In this document: in pieces, positions 42,185-54,210 of the stretch
Numbering within the stretch: the first letter of the stretch is position 1
Layout: each line of letters begins with the position of its first letter
DNA from: Diplonema papillatum
Lineage: Eukaryota > Euglenozoa > Diplonemea > Diplonemida > Diplonemidae
Direction of reading: 5' to 3'
Length of the DNA: 64,000 bases
Assembly (NCBI GenBank): GCA_030068145.1
Contig: JAPJBO010000083.1
Location: forward strand, 1 to 64,000
Program-made: the position numbers and the translations under genes
The notes under the pieces: model-generated
What the model was told of the DNA's origin: nothing
The model's input: the letters and a program-made list of their open reading frames with translations, nothing else
Database searches by the model: none

Positions 42185-42472
42185 TTGGTCTGGTCAGGCA
42201 GCCCAGGCTGGTCGGACTCTGGGTCAGCCGGACCTTGTCGACTGACTGGTCTGTCCAGGCTGTCCAGGCTGTCTGGTTTGTCCAGGCTGGTTGGACTGTC
42301 TGGATTGTCCAGGCTGGTCGGACTGTCTGGGCAGTCCAGGCTGTCTGGTCAGTCCGGGCTGGTCGGACTGACCGGTCTGGTCAGGCTGTCCAGGCTGTCT
42401 GGTCTGTCCAGGCTGTCTGGTCAGTCCGGGCTGGTCGGACGGACCGGTCTGGTCAGGCTGTCCAGGCTGTCC
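42185..42472 (+). repeat. CAGGCTGTCTGGTC-type minisatellite
   Basis: Degenerate 9- to 18-bp units of GTCCAGGCTG and GTCTGG(T/A)C(A/T)G form the tract, with a longer duplicated block (TCAGTCCGGGCTGGTCGGAC at 42350 and 42420). It ends exactly where the recombinase-like segment begins. Confidence 0.9.
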
Positions 42473-42473
42473 A

Positions 42474-42883
42474 TGCGCGCATTTCAGTGAAGTTCCACCA
42501 GTTCTCGTTCTCTTCGTCGCCACGCTTCGTTCAGCTTGCAACCACGAACCGAGCCAAAAGGATTGAGAAATGAAGCATGCACCATTTCAGCGATGGTGCA
42601 TGCTTCTCGTGCCTTTGCTTCTCACCTTCAGCTTCATCATCAAACGGGGGGATCTTTCCTTCAGCATTGTTCCGAAGTGCTGGCAGTGGCAGCTTCCAAG
42701 CATGGAGTAGTAGGACCAGGTGGTGCTCATTTTGAAGTTCTCGTCGATGCGCAGGTGGCGGAAAAACAGCGAGTACTCTGGTTCAGTAGGCTGGCGGCGC
42801 ATCGTTGTCTTTGGGTACTTTCCCTTGGTTCTGATGAAGTCCACGAACTTGTCCCACACTTGCGGAGCCGGGAAAAAACAGCT
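42474..42883 (-). pseudogene. Tyrosine-recombinase-like sequence, copy 2
   Basis: On the minus strand QVWDKFVDFIRTKGKYPKTT through FFRHLRIDENFKMSTTWSYY and HFGTMLKERSPRLMMKLK is open in one frame, so it preserves the reading frame lost in the copy at 27486. The segment looks like a core-binding domain only; there is no catalytic domain. The sequence upstream of QVWDKF is unrelated to copy 1. The 19-bp flank GAGCC(G)GGAAAAAACAGCT adjoins the opposite end of the segment compared with copy 1. Confidence 0.5.
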
Positions 42884-45257
42884 TGACATAGATGTACGCC
42901 TGCATGGGCGGAGCCCATATTTGAATATCTTTGACGATTTCTCAAAACAATACAGGCAAAAATGGGCTCATACAGGCATGGAACTTCGAATGTCGTAACA
43001 TGAGCTAGGAAGCTTCGGATTAGCGAAATACTTGCGCGCAACTAACCGTTGGTCGTTTCGAGGAAGACAGCCCAAGCGTCGCACCAGCCAACAGACTGCC
43101 TGTTTGGCGACCTCGCACAGTTCATTTTTCCGAAGCGAGGCACTCATTCCGCCGTCTTTTGGGTTAGAATGCAACGAATCTATGGCAGTAAAGCGGTGCA
43201 CGAAAGAGAGCGCTGAGCGCATGAGAAAGACGGGCGGTGACTATACAACAAGCCAAGACCTTTGAAGAAAAACCACGGTGTAGTATTTCCAGAACACACA
43301 CAGCTCCGAGAGGTCATTGGACTCGAGCAACTTCAGCACCTCAAGATGGGGAGGACACACCAATTGGAGGAGGGAGGAATCTACTCCATATAACGGTGTA
43401 CGGACACTCCGGCAAACAGGAGTCGAGCCTGAAAGTTCGGATGAGTCTGGCAAGTTTCCAGCGTTATTTCCAAGAGAAGCAAAATGCCGTTTACTGGAAT
43501 GTTGTTAGTGAAATCAGCTCACCACCAGGGTCACTGCCGAAGCACAAGGCCCTTTTTCCTAACTTGGCTTCTGGAGGCGGCGTCACCCAACCTGTCAAAT
43601 GGCTCAATTATTTTTGTACTGCTCCCTCGGCGTCGATGTACGGGAGCACCTGAGTTTCGGGTCACGGGACTCTACAATCCCCTACATAGAATCTTCAGTC
43701 GTGCTACGGATTCTCCCCGTTGCCAAACGGTGCGGATGGTGTCTCCCGCGTCCTGCCTTGATCGCTTGTGGAGAGGTGACACCACTCACCTCTCGTGTCG
43801 TGGCACAGCAGGGGCGACGCCAAAACACGATGCTGCCCAGGCTCTTTCGCGTTTGTGGTTGTTCTATGTTTGAGGTCTGAGAGTGCCTGCGTTGGCTCCC
43901 AATGAACCTCTACGTCCTCAACACAGTGTCGGTCTGAGTTCCACACAGCACAATAAGTCAAGAGATGCTTCTACTGCGTGTGTAAGTCCGTGAATGTCAT
44001 CCGGTGCCTGCGCAAAAATGCCTGTGGCTTCGAATACTTGTTCACGTTCAAGGGAAAACAAGGATCATGAGGAACATCTTTAAAGGTCGTTCAATGACAT
44101 GGCAAAAGGACAATGACAAAAGCAAGAAAAGAAAACAGAGAGAAGCAAAATGAACGGAAAAACAAGAAGGAATAAAAAGGGAGCTATAAAATGAAACAAG
44201 AAAAAGAAAGCGTGTGTGGGTATGTGTGTGGAATTCTACATCCTGTCCTGATGTTACGTCCTCTTTGGCTGTTGGTGACGTTGACTGCACGGTTCACACG
44301 GTTCAGATGTCGATCGTGCAACAAGGGAGACACAGACAAGTAGGTGAGCGTTCGGGCAGTCAGCCTGTTTGTGTTTGTGTGATCACCCCTTTTTCCAACC
44401 TCGAATGAGTCGAATGAGTGGTCAAGAAGGAAGCATCGCTTTCTCAGGACAGGAAATGACTCCACTGGACACGCCTTCGGCGCTCAAGCAAGCTTGCCAG
44501 TATGTGGGTGTGTGCACCTACCCGAGTGAATTTTATCGGGCCTGCAGGCGAAGATTATTTTGGTGGTGGTCATGTGCTTAAAAAGCAAGAAAAAAAGCGC
44601 TGGAAGGCGAGGCCCAAAGACTCTTTTTTTTTCAGAGAGAGAGAGAGCGCGAGAGAGAGAGAGAGTCAACACGTGGAAAGAAAATAGGGAGGTACGAGTT
44701 TGCATGGAGCGTTGACGTGAGGGGGAAACAGCCGGGGCAGTAGTAGTAGTAGTATGCGTCGTCTGCCGAAGCAGCCGGAGACAGCAGGCGCAGGGGGCAG
44801 GTCTTGCTTTACTTTTCTCTTCTTCATGGAGACCCGCCCCGGCATCCCGACTGTCCAATCACTGTCGAGAAAGTTTGCGCCTATTGTGATGAGGTGGTTG
44901 ACCAGGCTCCCACGAAGCCTTATGCGCAACACGGCTACACGAGGATGCAGCCCCCCCGCTTAGGTGTGCACTCGGCCAAGACAGAGCTCGCCACTCGGCC
45001 TGAAACAGCTGTCACCCTTCCCTGGCGGCAGCAACCTTCGCAATGAAGGCGCGCGCAGCCGGAGTGTACCGCAGGAAATTCCATACAACAGCTGCTTCAG
45101 ACGCAGGCGGATTCGAGAGCCACCCACCGCGAACAACATCTATCATGCAAATCAATCTTCTTTAGGTTGTAGTAAACATTTGTTCACGCTTTGCTTGGTG
45201 CAGGCTATCTATTCGCTTTGTCCCGCACTACACGACCCCCCCCCGGGTCAGTCTCAT
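42884..45257. other. Gene-poor region
   Basis: Frames reach 138 codons (43237-43653, plus) but I recognise none. A GA-rich microsatellite lies at 44633-44666. There are no clear RNA genes. Confidence 0.45.
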
Positions 45258-47020
45258 TTAGAGAGTCGGGTCGAATTTGGTGACGCCGAATTTAGTGATG
45301 CAACGCCGAATTTAGTGACGCAGCGCCGAATTTGGTGACGTCTAATTTGGTGACGCATGGCCGAATTTAGTGACGGAGGGCCGAATTTAGTGATGAAACG
45401 CCGAATTTAGTGATAAAACGCCGAATTTAGTGATGCAGAGTCGAATTTGGTGACGCAGAGTCTAATTTGGTGACGAAAGGTGTCGAACTTGGTGACGCAG
45501 AGTCGAATTTGGTGACGCAAAATCGAATTTGGTGACGGAGGGTGTCGAATTTGGTGACACAGGGCCGGATTTACAGATCGTGGGGGAATGATTGGTTCAA
45601 GACTCTGGGGTTTTTGGTACAACTTGTGGGGTTATGTTGCGCATAAACCCGCATACCCAGACCCGCAAACCCGCATACCCAGACCCGCAAACCCAGACCC
45701 GCAAACCCGCATACCCAGACCCGCAAACCCAGACCCGCAGACCCGATACCCAGACCCGCAAACCCAGACCCGCAAACCCGCATACCCAGACCCGCAAACC
45801 CAGACCCGCAAACCCGCATACCCAGACCCGCAAACCCGCACCCAGACCCGCAAACCCAGACCCGCAAACCCGTATACCCAGACCCGCAAACCCGCATACC
45901 AGACCCGCAAACCCAGACCCGCAAACCCGCATACCCAGACCCGCAAACCCAAACCTGAACCTGCACCAGCCGCAAACCCGAATACCCAGACCCGCAAACC
46001 CGCGAACCCAGACCCGCATACCCGCATACCCAGACCCACAAACCCGCAAACCCAGACCCGCAAACCGCATACCCAGCCGCAAACCCGCATACCCAGAACC
46101 GCAAACCCGCAAACCCGCAAACCCGCAAACCCGCATACCCAGACCCGCAAACCCGCACCCAGACCTGCAAACCCAGACCCGCAAACCCGCATACCCAGAC
46201 CCGCAAACCCGCATACCCAGACCCGCAAACCCAGACCCGCAAACCCGCATACCCAGACCCGCAAACCCAAACCTGAACCTGCACCAGCCGCAAACCCGAA
46301 TACCCAGACCCGCAAACCCGCGAACCCAGACCCGCATACCCGCATACCCAGACCCACAAACCCGCAAACCCAGACCCGCAAACCGCATACCCAGCCGCAA
46401 ACCCGCATACCCAGAACCGCAAACCCGCAAACCCAGATCCGCAAACCCGCAAACCCGCATACCCAGACCCGCATACCCGCATACCCCAGACCCGCACACC
46501 CGAACTGGCACCCCGCAATACCCAGATCCGAAAACGCCGCATACCTGCAAACTCGTATGTCGTAGTCTGAAAATGTTCCCAAAAAAAATGGGTCAACAAT
46601 TTTGTTAGACCTGAAAAATAATCTGCAACAAATGCGACCTTGCATCACTAAATTCGACCTTGCATCACTAAATTCGACGCTGCATCACTAAATTCGAGGG
46701 TTCAGCGTCACCAAATTCGGCGCTGTGTCACCAAATTCGGCGTCACCAAATTCGACCTTTCATCACTAAATTCGACGCTGCATCACTAAATTCGACCTGC
46801 GTCACTAAATTCGGCGCTGCGTCACTAAATTCGGCGTTGTGTCACTAAATTCGGCGTTTTATCACTAAATTCGGCAAAATTCGACGTCACCAAATTCGAC
46901 GCTGCATCACTAAATTCGGCGCTGCGTCACTAAATTCGGCGTTTTATCACTAAATTCGGCATTTTATCACTAAATTAGGCGTTTCATCACTAAATTTGGC
47001 CCTCCAGAAGGAAAAACTCT
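45258..47020. mobile_element. Foldback element with GAATTTAGTGACGC arrays at both ends
   Basis: About fifteen 19-22-bp units (CCGAATTTAGTGATG, TCGAATTTGGTGACG) occupy 45270-45570. About nineteen units in inverse orientation (CATCACTAAATTCGA, GTCACCAAATTCGG) occupy 46645-47000. The outer edges share AGAGAGT in inverted orientation (45261 and 47028). A 0.9-kb minisatellite fills the centre. This is the clearest example in the window of inverted arms made of tandem units. Confidence 0.8.
45640..46510 (+). repeat. CCCAGACCCGCAAACCCGCA minisatellite with a 318-bp higher-order repeat
   Basis: Units are 14 or 22 bp. A block containing AAACCTGAACCTGCACCAGC recurs 318 bp apart (45951 and 46269) with nearly identical surroundings. 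The lack of stops gives frames of over 300 codons in four phases, which are not genes. Confidence 0.95.
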
Positions 47021-48754
47021 CTGGCACGAGATACAATTTCCATTCCAGGGCCCCACACTGTCCTTGAGCTCAACGGATTCAATTGGAAATTATTTTTCGA
47101 CACAGCCACGAAACCTGAAGGAGGTTTTCAGGTTCTGGCAGGCCTAGCTGGCTGCCTGAAGGGTACCACGGCTCAGTCACGCAAGGTGTCCCGGTGGGTT
47201 TTGGAGGTTTTTCCTTACCGGGGTCCCGGTTTTTTTTCTAACTGCTGGGATGCGCACTATGTTGATTTGTCAGTCGCTTTTGACTGTGGCTGGTTTCTGT
47301 GAGTACACACAGATGCCAGTCTCTGCACAGGCCAACCTCTCCGACTACACACAACCCAAACCTAGAAAAAAGTGCATGTGCAGTGAAAGTTAGAAAAAAA
47401 TCCCTGTATGAAAGTTAGAAAAAAAATGCGTTTTCAAAACCCCGGGTCCGGGGTTACATAAAGGTGGGCATTGAAAAAAAGAATTTTTTTTTTGGGCCGG
47501 AATCCCTAAGAACCCGCATTTCGGAAAGTTTTTGTTCCACATTTTTCCTAGAGCATTTTGACCCTATCACCTTCGAGCCTCCGCCCGCTCAGCCCCTATG
47601 GTAAATGCAAGGCTGCGAGCTTTTTTATCAAATTTTATCAAGTTTATTTCTTGATTTCTTCTCGTCTTGCTCTCCGCTTGTTGTGGAAGCTGCAATATTG
47701 AAGATTGCATCCTTGGATGGCGTGATTACCGTGGGCCTGGACCCAATCTGGACCCTAGCGCTAACCCGGGGCCGAAGCCCAGGCCCCTGGATTTACAGGT
47801 ACATGCCCCCCTCCCCCCCCCCCCTCCAAGATTTCCCGCGCGCGCTCCGGTGATACCCGAGGGTGACAGCAGTGACAGCACCAGGGCCTCACTTTACTTC
47901 CGATTCGGTGAGTGGGCAGGGGTGGTCGGTTGGGTGGATGCGCAGCTGTGAGAATGCTCTCCGCCCAACGGGCATGGAGCGCAGCAGAGGACATGCTGAA
48001 CCGGAGTGACACCTCATCCAAAAAGCCTTGTTTCTCGTTCCAATAGAGGCTTGACTGCCAAAAGCGCTTGAAACTATATGGGAGATATCCTTTGTGCTCT
48101 AAGTGATTTATTGTCTCAAAGCTTGTATATGCCACAGGCGCCGCGAGGAAAGTCACGGAACGAAACATCTGATGTCCGCGTAGGAAGAAGCGCGTCTTTC
48201 TCGTTTAGCAGAGAGCTGCTTTACGATGCCAGTATGGTAAAACCAGTGGGACAGCTACCGCAACCAGAGGCTCACAGTTACCACCGTTATTTTCAGTCGT
48301 CGCCACCAAGGTAATTACTTCCTGTTCATCGGTGCTCATCAACTAGGATTTACAGAAGGGTCCAGCGGAACCCACGCACCTGAACGCCGTACACCCATAT
48401 ATCCACAAACAACACGGAAGCCCACCAATGACGCTGGATGACACGTAGATCACACTTTTTCGTATTTTCGAGAGTTTTTTTGTCCCACGAAACAGTGCAG
48501 TCAGGCTCGACCGCTCGACCGGTCAAGTCACTTTCCGAAAAAAACTTTTGTTTTTTTTTCCCGACGACAGCAAGTGTCAGACAAGCCAACCCGAAGGCAG
48601 TTGATTTCTTCAGGCAGGTTTACTGTACCGGCAGAAGTTGTTGGTTAGCGTCCTTTTTTTTTTTTTTTTTTTTTTTTTTTGGACAGGAATTTGCGACAAC
48701 TTTTTTTTGCACTGGCGAATTCCTGACCCAAGTTTCGGGGAGTTTCGGGGAGTT
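47021..48754. other. Gene-poor region
   Basis: C and A homopolymer patches occur (47806-47826, 47470-47490), with a 21-bp T tract at 48653-48680. Frames reach 155 codons only through low complexity. No gene is recognised. Confidence 0.4.
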
Positions 48755-49760
48755 TCCCTACAGCTCGCAAACCCGACCTGCAACACATCACAAAAACGAC
48801 CCGAATCAACAAAACCGTAAGAGCCCGAAAAAAAAAAAAGAGAAAATGCCGTTCGTGCGTACGGCTGCGACGAACACGGTTCCAATCCAGTTATTGGGTG
48901 GTTGACGGCGGCGCATCCGCAGCAGCAGCGAAGTCAACCACCGCCACCGTCCACGCGCGGGCGGGGATGAACACGAAACCTTCCGAACCACGATGAGCGT
49001 GCCACACCCTGGCAAAGACAAGCACATTTGGCCAGGCGTGCAGGAGATTACTTGCGCACGTGCCAGGCAAGCACCGGCAGCACAGGTCGCAAGTGCCAGC
49101 GAGGTAGCCGCATGGGGACCCCCAGTCCCAGTGCACCGGGCGGTGCAAAGTGGCGGCATCTCGCTTCCGCTGCACCTCCACGTCTAATCCCTTGTTCAAA
49201 CATTTGTCATTGCGCGCCATCCAGTTTACGGTCCATTCTGCGGAGTCCGCATCGCCTCGTCACGACCACTCTGACCTTCACGAACGGCATTTTCCTTTTT
49301 TGCCATGGTGGTTTGATTCGGGCGCTTACGGTGTGGATCTTGGGGTTTTGTTGCTTCGGGGGGTTGTGATGTGTTGTATTTGCGAAGTGTATCAGAGCAC
49401 CGGATGGTGCAAAGTGGCGGCGCCTCGCTTCCCCGCCGCACCTCCAAGCCTAAATGTTTCTTCAGCCATTCGTGTGTCATCCAGTATACGGTACACTTTG
49501 CGGTGTCTGCATCACCTCGTCAACGACCACCTCGACCGCCACAAACGACACTTTCATTTTTTGCCATGGTGGTTTGGTTCGGCTCTTACAGTCTGGGTCT
49601 TGTGGATTTGTTGATGCGGGAGTTTTGTGGTACGTTGCGGGTTGGGTTTGTGGAGCGTAGCACAGCACCAGACGGTGCGAAGTGGCGGTGCCTGCTTCCG
49701 CTGAACCTCCAAGTCTAAACCGTTCTTCAAACATTCGTCGTCATGCGTCATGCCGGTAGT
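48755..49760. repeat. 266-bp tandem repeat with an inverted partner
   Basis: The block GCAAAGTGGCGGC...ATGGTGGTTTG starts at 49144, 49409 and 49676 (the last is partial). A diverged copy of its middle part lies in inverse orientation at 48755-48860 (CGGGCTCTTACGGTTTTGTT on the minus strand). The frames inside are not conserved between copies, so it is probably noncoding. Confidence 0.75.
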
Positions 49761-52700
49761 GCTGAGATGAAAACCTCCTTCTACTCACCACCCACCCACC
49801 CACTCACACACACACCACCCACCTAACAAAATCCATCCTATGCCAGAAAAAAAAAATCCCACGATACGCGTGGGGAAACAACATGTGGTGTTTTAGAGTA
49901 AAAGTTCCCTTGAAACTCTGGGTTTTAGCTGAAACGGGCAGTCTCACAAAGTTAGTACACTGTCGTTCTTCAGTAGTAGGACGGCTTAATACGACTTTTC
50001 CAGTAGCTTCGCTTGTGAATCATTAGTGCCATGAACAGGTCGACAACCCACACAAAAGATGGGCCCAGAGCGACGAGTTTCGGGGTTGCAGTGGAGTCTT
50101 CAGATGCCTGAGGCAATGGAACACTGTTTTGGTTTTGTAGGTGGGCCTCATTATGACTGCTGTGACCTTGGCATGTGCTTCGTGGGTGTGCTGCTGCTTC
50201 ACCACCTTGTTGTAGACCCCAGTAGTCTCTGTATTCTGGCTGCAGCCGAACATACTGCAATCCGGGAGCTGGTGAGTGGAGTTGGGAATCCAAAAGCTTG
50301 CCCTTGCCCCCGTGACCTTGGCTTTTGTCAAAGCTTTCCGTTTTCCCACCATTTTCTACTACTGTGTGGCACTACCCTGGCAGATTTTTCTAATTATTTT
50401 TTTGCCCGGTCGAATCGACACGGGCGCCGGTCGAATTCGACCGGTGTCCACATTCGACTGCCTTGACCGGTCGAATGTCAATCCGAGAGCAATAATTTTT
50501 TTTGTCAATTCGACCGGCCGGTGACTGCACTGCCACGAATTATGAACAATGAGCCACCATTTAGCCATAGGACCAGTTGATGCTAGACAGTGTCAAAATA
50601 TTCAATCTTCAACTATTGATTCCCCGGTTTTTCTCAAAGGTTTACGTTTACGGGCGCGCAAATGCGGAACAAAGAAACTAAATAGTCCACCCACAAGGCT
50701 CCATTTATTTTTCTTGTGGCGGACACCTTTTCACCTCTCACCCCACATTGTTCACAAAAACGTCAGACTCAAAGGAGAATTCTTAGCTGAAGGAATAGAT
50801 AGAAAAAAGCCGAATGAAACAGAGGGAGCAACGAGCCCAAGGAGTGAAGACCTTTCGCGCAGAAAGACTGCGAATTTCGAGACCCACGGGCCCCTTGTCA
50901 GTATTGGATTTCCTCTTCGAAGGGGTGCGGTGCACACGCGCGGCACAAAAGAGAGTTGATGTGCGGGCCTCGCAGGCCCCGCTCGAACGTGCAAATGGAC
51001 ATTCCCTTGCATCTTCGTAAAGACGTAAAGACGGGGTGCACCGCCAACTCGACTTAATCTGCCCTCCAACAAATCCTGAACGGTGCTGTGAAGTGCACAA
51101 GGTAGCTTCCGAAGTTTAGAGCGGGGCCGCATATTTAGCGACGTGCTGCAGCTCCTTGTATTTAAAGTTCAGCCACCTCTTTCGGGTGGAGTGATGCCAT
51201 CAGCCTGCAGCGGTGGAAGAGGACGTTGATTGTTTGTATGCTTGGAGGAAAAGGGATGCAGGAGACGGGGAGCTCTGCCAAAGGCAAATGAAACAGGGTG
51301 AACAAAGGGCGGGGCAAAGTAGAAAAACGAAGAAAAACAGCCATGAAGAACATTAAAAAAGGGAGCGAAGGACCAGAAAGGGCAAGCAGAGCTTGTGCAT
51401 TGTTTTTTCTTGACTTTTCTGTGAAAGTTGATGCTTAAAGTTGCCATAGCGCCACAGTGTGGGGGCAAAGCAATAGCATGTTTTCCTTTGTCCCCCACAG
51501 GAAACTATTGTTCAGCATTTCCGAGTTTCGGTATTTTCGGAGCGTGTTCTGGTGGCCAGCTTTGTTTCAATATTCCTGCTTGCATGTCTTTTTGCGGTCT
51601 GCAAGCAGCGCGAATCCACAGTTGAGGAGCGGGCGCAACAAAGAATGCTAAATAATCGCACCTAAACCCGTGCCGCCATTCGTGCCCGCCATGCGCGAGT
51701 ACAGATGAACCAAAGAGTTGAATACTTGGATGGCAAAGCAGGTCGATGAGCCAATGAATCAAGCCGTCGTTGCAGCTATCTCTCTCTCTCGTCTTCTTCT
51801 TTTTCCTTTTTCTTTCAATTGTTTATTTGCGGACGAGGGTACTCACTGACCACTAACCCCGGAGTGGATATCCGGTTTTGGAGCACTGTCTCACAATGGG
51901 CTGCCACTGGTGGAGGAATAGCACGTAAGCAGCGGGGATCTAGTAGGCGAACGCAGAGAGCTGAACTCGGGGGTTCTTCATTGACACTGCCGCATGTTGC
52001 GAACAACGATTGACGCGCTAGCACAGTACTGCCTCCGTTGAACTAGTTCATTCAAACGACTCCTGACCTCGGCGTGCAAGAGCTTCCACGAGGGGTACAA
52101 TGAGGCATGAGTGTGTGCTCGAAAAGCCAAGGACACCAGATGGAAAGTAGCACGAGGTCGGTCCCTCTCGAACCAGCCAAGTATACCCTCTTCTTTCTCT
52201 TCATTTTCTTTTAGGCCAGTTTTGGGAAAAACTGGGTTTCGAATAGAACATCGCCATGCTGGTACCTTGAAGTGAAGCCGATGAAGCCTTGTGAACTCTG
52301 CTGGAATCATATGTGGCCTGCTTTCTCAGTTCAGCGGGCGGCGGTGTTTTCAAAGACTCTCAATTGCGAACCAAAACTGCTCCAACCAGCGCACAGAGAG
52401 TAAGGATTGATCCCGAATGCAAGTGAAACGCATGTGGCCGTGGTGAGCTCATACTGCAACATTGCCTTTTTGTGAAAGACGAATGTCGTTTTGAAACAAA
52501 GGACTCGAAGTGGCTCGCAGGTAGTGCCGCTCCTGTGTGCAAGCCAACCTGCCTCACGACCATGGAAAGCAGCTAAGGTCCAACGACGGGGGGGGTCGAA
52601 GGACCGAAGCAAGCCGGAGAAAACGTCAGCGACAGAAAACGCAAACGACAAGCCCACGTGTTTAATTGCGGAGACTGCTACGACTAGCAGTTCTGCGAGG

Positions 52701-52842
52701 GGTTCCTCTCTTTCCGAGAAATTGAGTTCGGACCAGCTGTGCTTCGATTAACTTTGCGGCATATAATGAAGATTGCTGGAGTCAGTGCTGTTTCGTGTTT
52801 TAGAGCCGGCGTTTACGTGTATGTGCCTTACTTTTCTGCTCC
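49761..52842. other. Gene-poor region
   Basis: It holds a CACC/CACA microsatellite (49785-49825) and a cluster of ACCGGTCGAAT-type palindromes (50405-50522). Frames up to 136 codons show no motif I know. No RNA gene is recognised. Confidence 0.45.
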
Positions 52843-52848
52843 ATGTGT
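52843..52848. other. Target-site duplication, left copy (ATGTGT)
   Basis: ATGTGT here equals 57714-57719, directly outside the two ends CATACTATGCAG and CTGCATAGTATG. Extending it to the 8 bp usual for hAT elements fails on both sides. Confidence 0.7.
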
Positions 52849-53419
52849 CATACTATGCAGTCCGCCGCATTCCGCCCGACTTACACGGACTAAAAATACT
52901 CCCACACGGACTTACACGGAATCGGGGTGAGTCCGTCTGGGGTGTGGGTGGGGTGCGGGTGAACGTTTTCCAATGAAAATACTCAGTATCCTTAGTATTG
53001 CTTCGTATTCTTAGTATTTCTATTCTTGCACATAACAGTCGTTGCGAACTTGGTCATTGCGGTTGCGGAGACCAGCAGCAAGAACACAGGAAACAAACAC
53101 ACAACTTCGAAGGGGGGGGCAGTGCTGATACTAAGCCTGAGACCCAAAACGAAGTTGCTAACCCTGGGTGGGGGTGGGTACCCCCCCCCTACCCCCCCCC
53201 CCCCCCCCCCCCCTCCTGGTGCAACCCACTGTGGACCTACTGTGGGACCCACCTTAGCTAAATTCTCTAAGGTGAAATGGTGGAAAAAGTGGGTCAAAAA
53301 ATTTTTTTTTCGAGTGCTTTTTTGGGAGGATTTGGGCCAAAAAAAAATTTTTTTTTCTTGGTCGCTGCTGAGGAAACCACCTTAGAGCGGTCACCACCCT
53401 GCTGCACACAGGCCCTGTA

Positions 53420-53453
<34 letters not shown>

Positions 53454-53456
<3 letters not shown>

Positions 53457-54105
53457 TGCAAGAACGTGCTTGGGTATGTGCTCAACACCGCACTGGTCCC
53501 GTCTGCGCCGTGTTTCGGTCCTTTAAGCCACGGACACATAAGGCGGACCATCATCAGCGTGGAACCTGAGTGTCTGCAAACAGGACTGCGGTGTGAGTCT
53601 GGTTTGTCAGGCGGCTGTTCGTAGCTCGTCACAGCCAGGACCACCCGTGCTACTAGAGCACAGGCAAATCCGTCACGGGGAGAAGGCCCCTACAACCGTG
53701 TCTGAGCAATCAGTTAAAAAACTCAGGGCACTCGCCCTGATTGTGACTGCGACTCGCTAGGCAGCACTGACTTGTCTTCTTTTTACGGTGGCAATCTGCG
53801 AAGTAAACTCCGCAGAGCACAGTGGACATGGGGTTGCCGTGTGCAGCACCAATGGTTGAAGTACCAAAAGGAAAAGAGTGCGAGGAAGTAATCCTGCGTG
53901 CTGAGGGCAGCAAGTCGCGTTACGCGAAGTACCCTACTGGAATGGGGGGATTGCAAGAACGTGCTTGGAATGGGTATGTGCTCAACACCGCACTGGTCCC
54001 GTCTGCGCCGTGTTTCGGTCCTTTAAGCCACGGACACATAAGGCGGACCATCATCAGCGTGGAACCTGAGTGTCTGCAAACAGGACTGCGGTGTGAGTCT
54101 GGTTT
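53454..54105 (+). repeat. 150-bp direct duplication in the hAT-like element
   Basis: TTGCAAGAACGTGCTTGG through GACTGCGGTGTGAGTCTGGT occurs at 53455-53606 and 53952-54105 with very few differences. A diverged third copy lies far outside the element at 60862-60972 (TGCTCAACACCG, CATCAGCGTGGCATCTGAGT). Confidence 0.9.
53652..53830 (+). repeat. Dispersed repeat R3, copy 2
   Basis: This is homologous to 23368-23541. It lies between the two copies of the 150-bp duplication. Confidence 0.8.
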
Positions 54106-54210
54106 GTGGTAGGGGGGGGGGGGGGGGGGTACCCACCCACCCCTCGTTGCCGTCCGGCTGACAACGATGCCGAGTTTAGGGGCCTTAGCATCAGCACTGG
54201 GGGGGGGGGA

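Noticed and set aside
45571..46608. Open frames of more than 300 codons on both strands rich in CGSGYAGLRV or PDPQTRKP repeats
   Set aside because: They are produced by a stop-free minisatellite (CCCAGACCCGCAAA) and are open in several phases at once; there is no sign of coding constraint.
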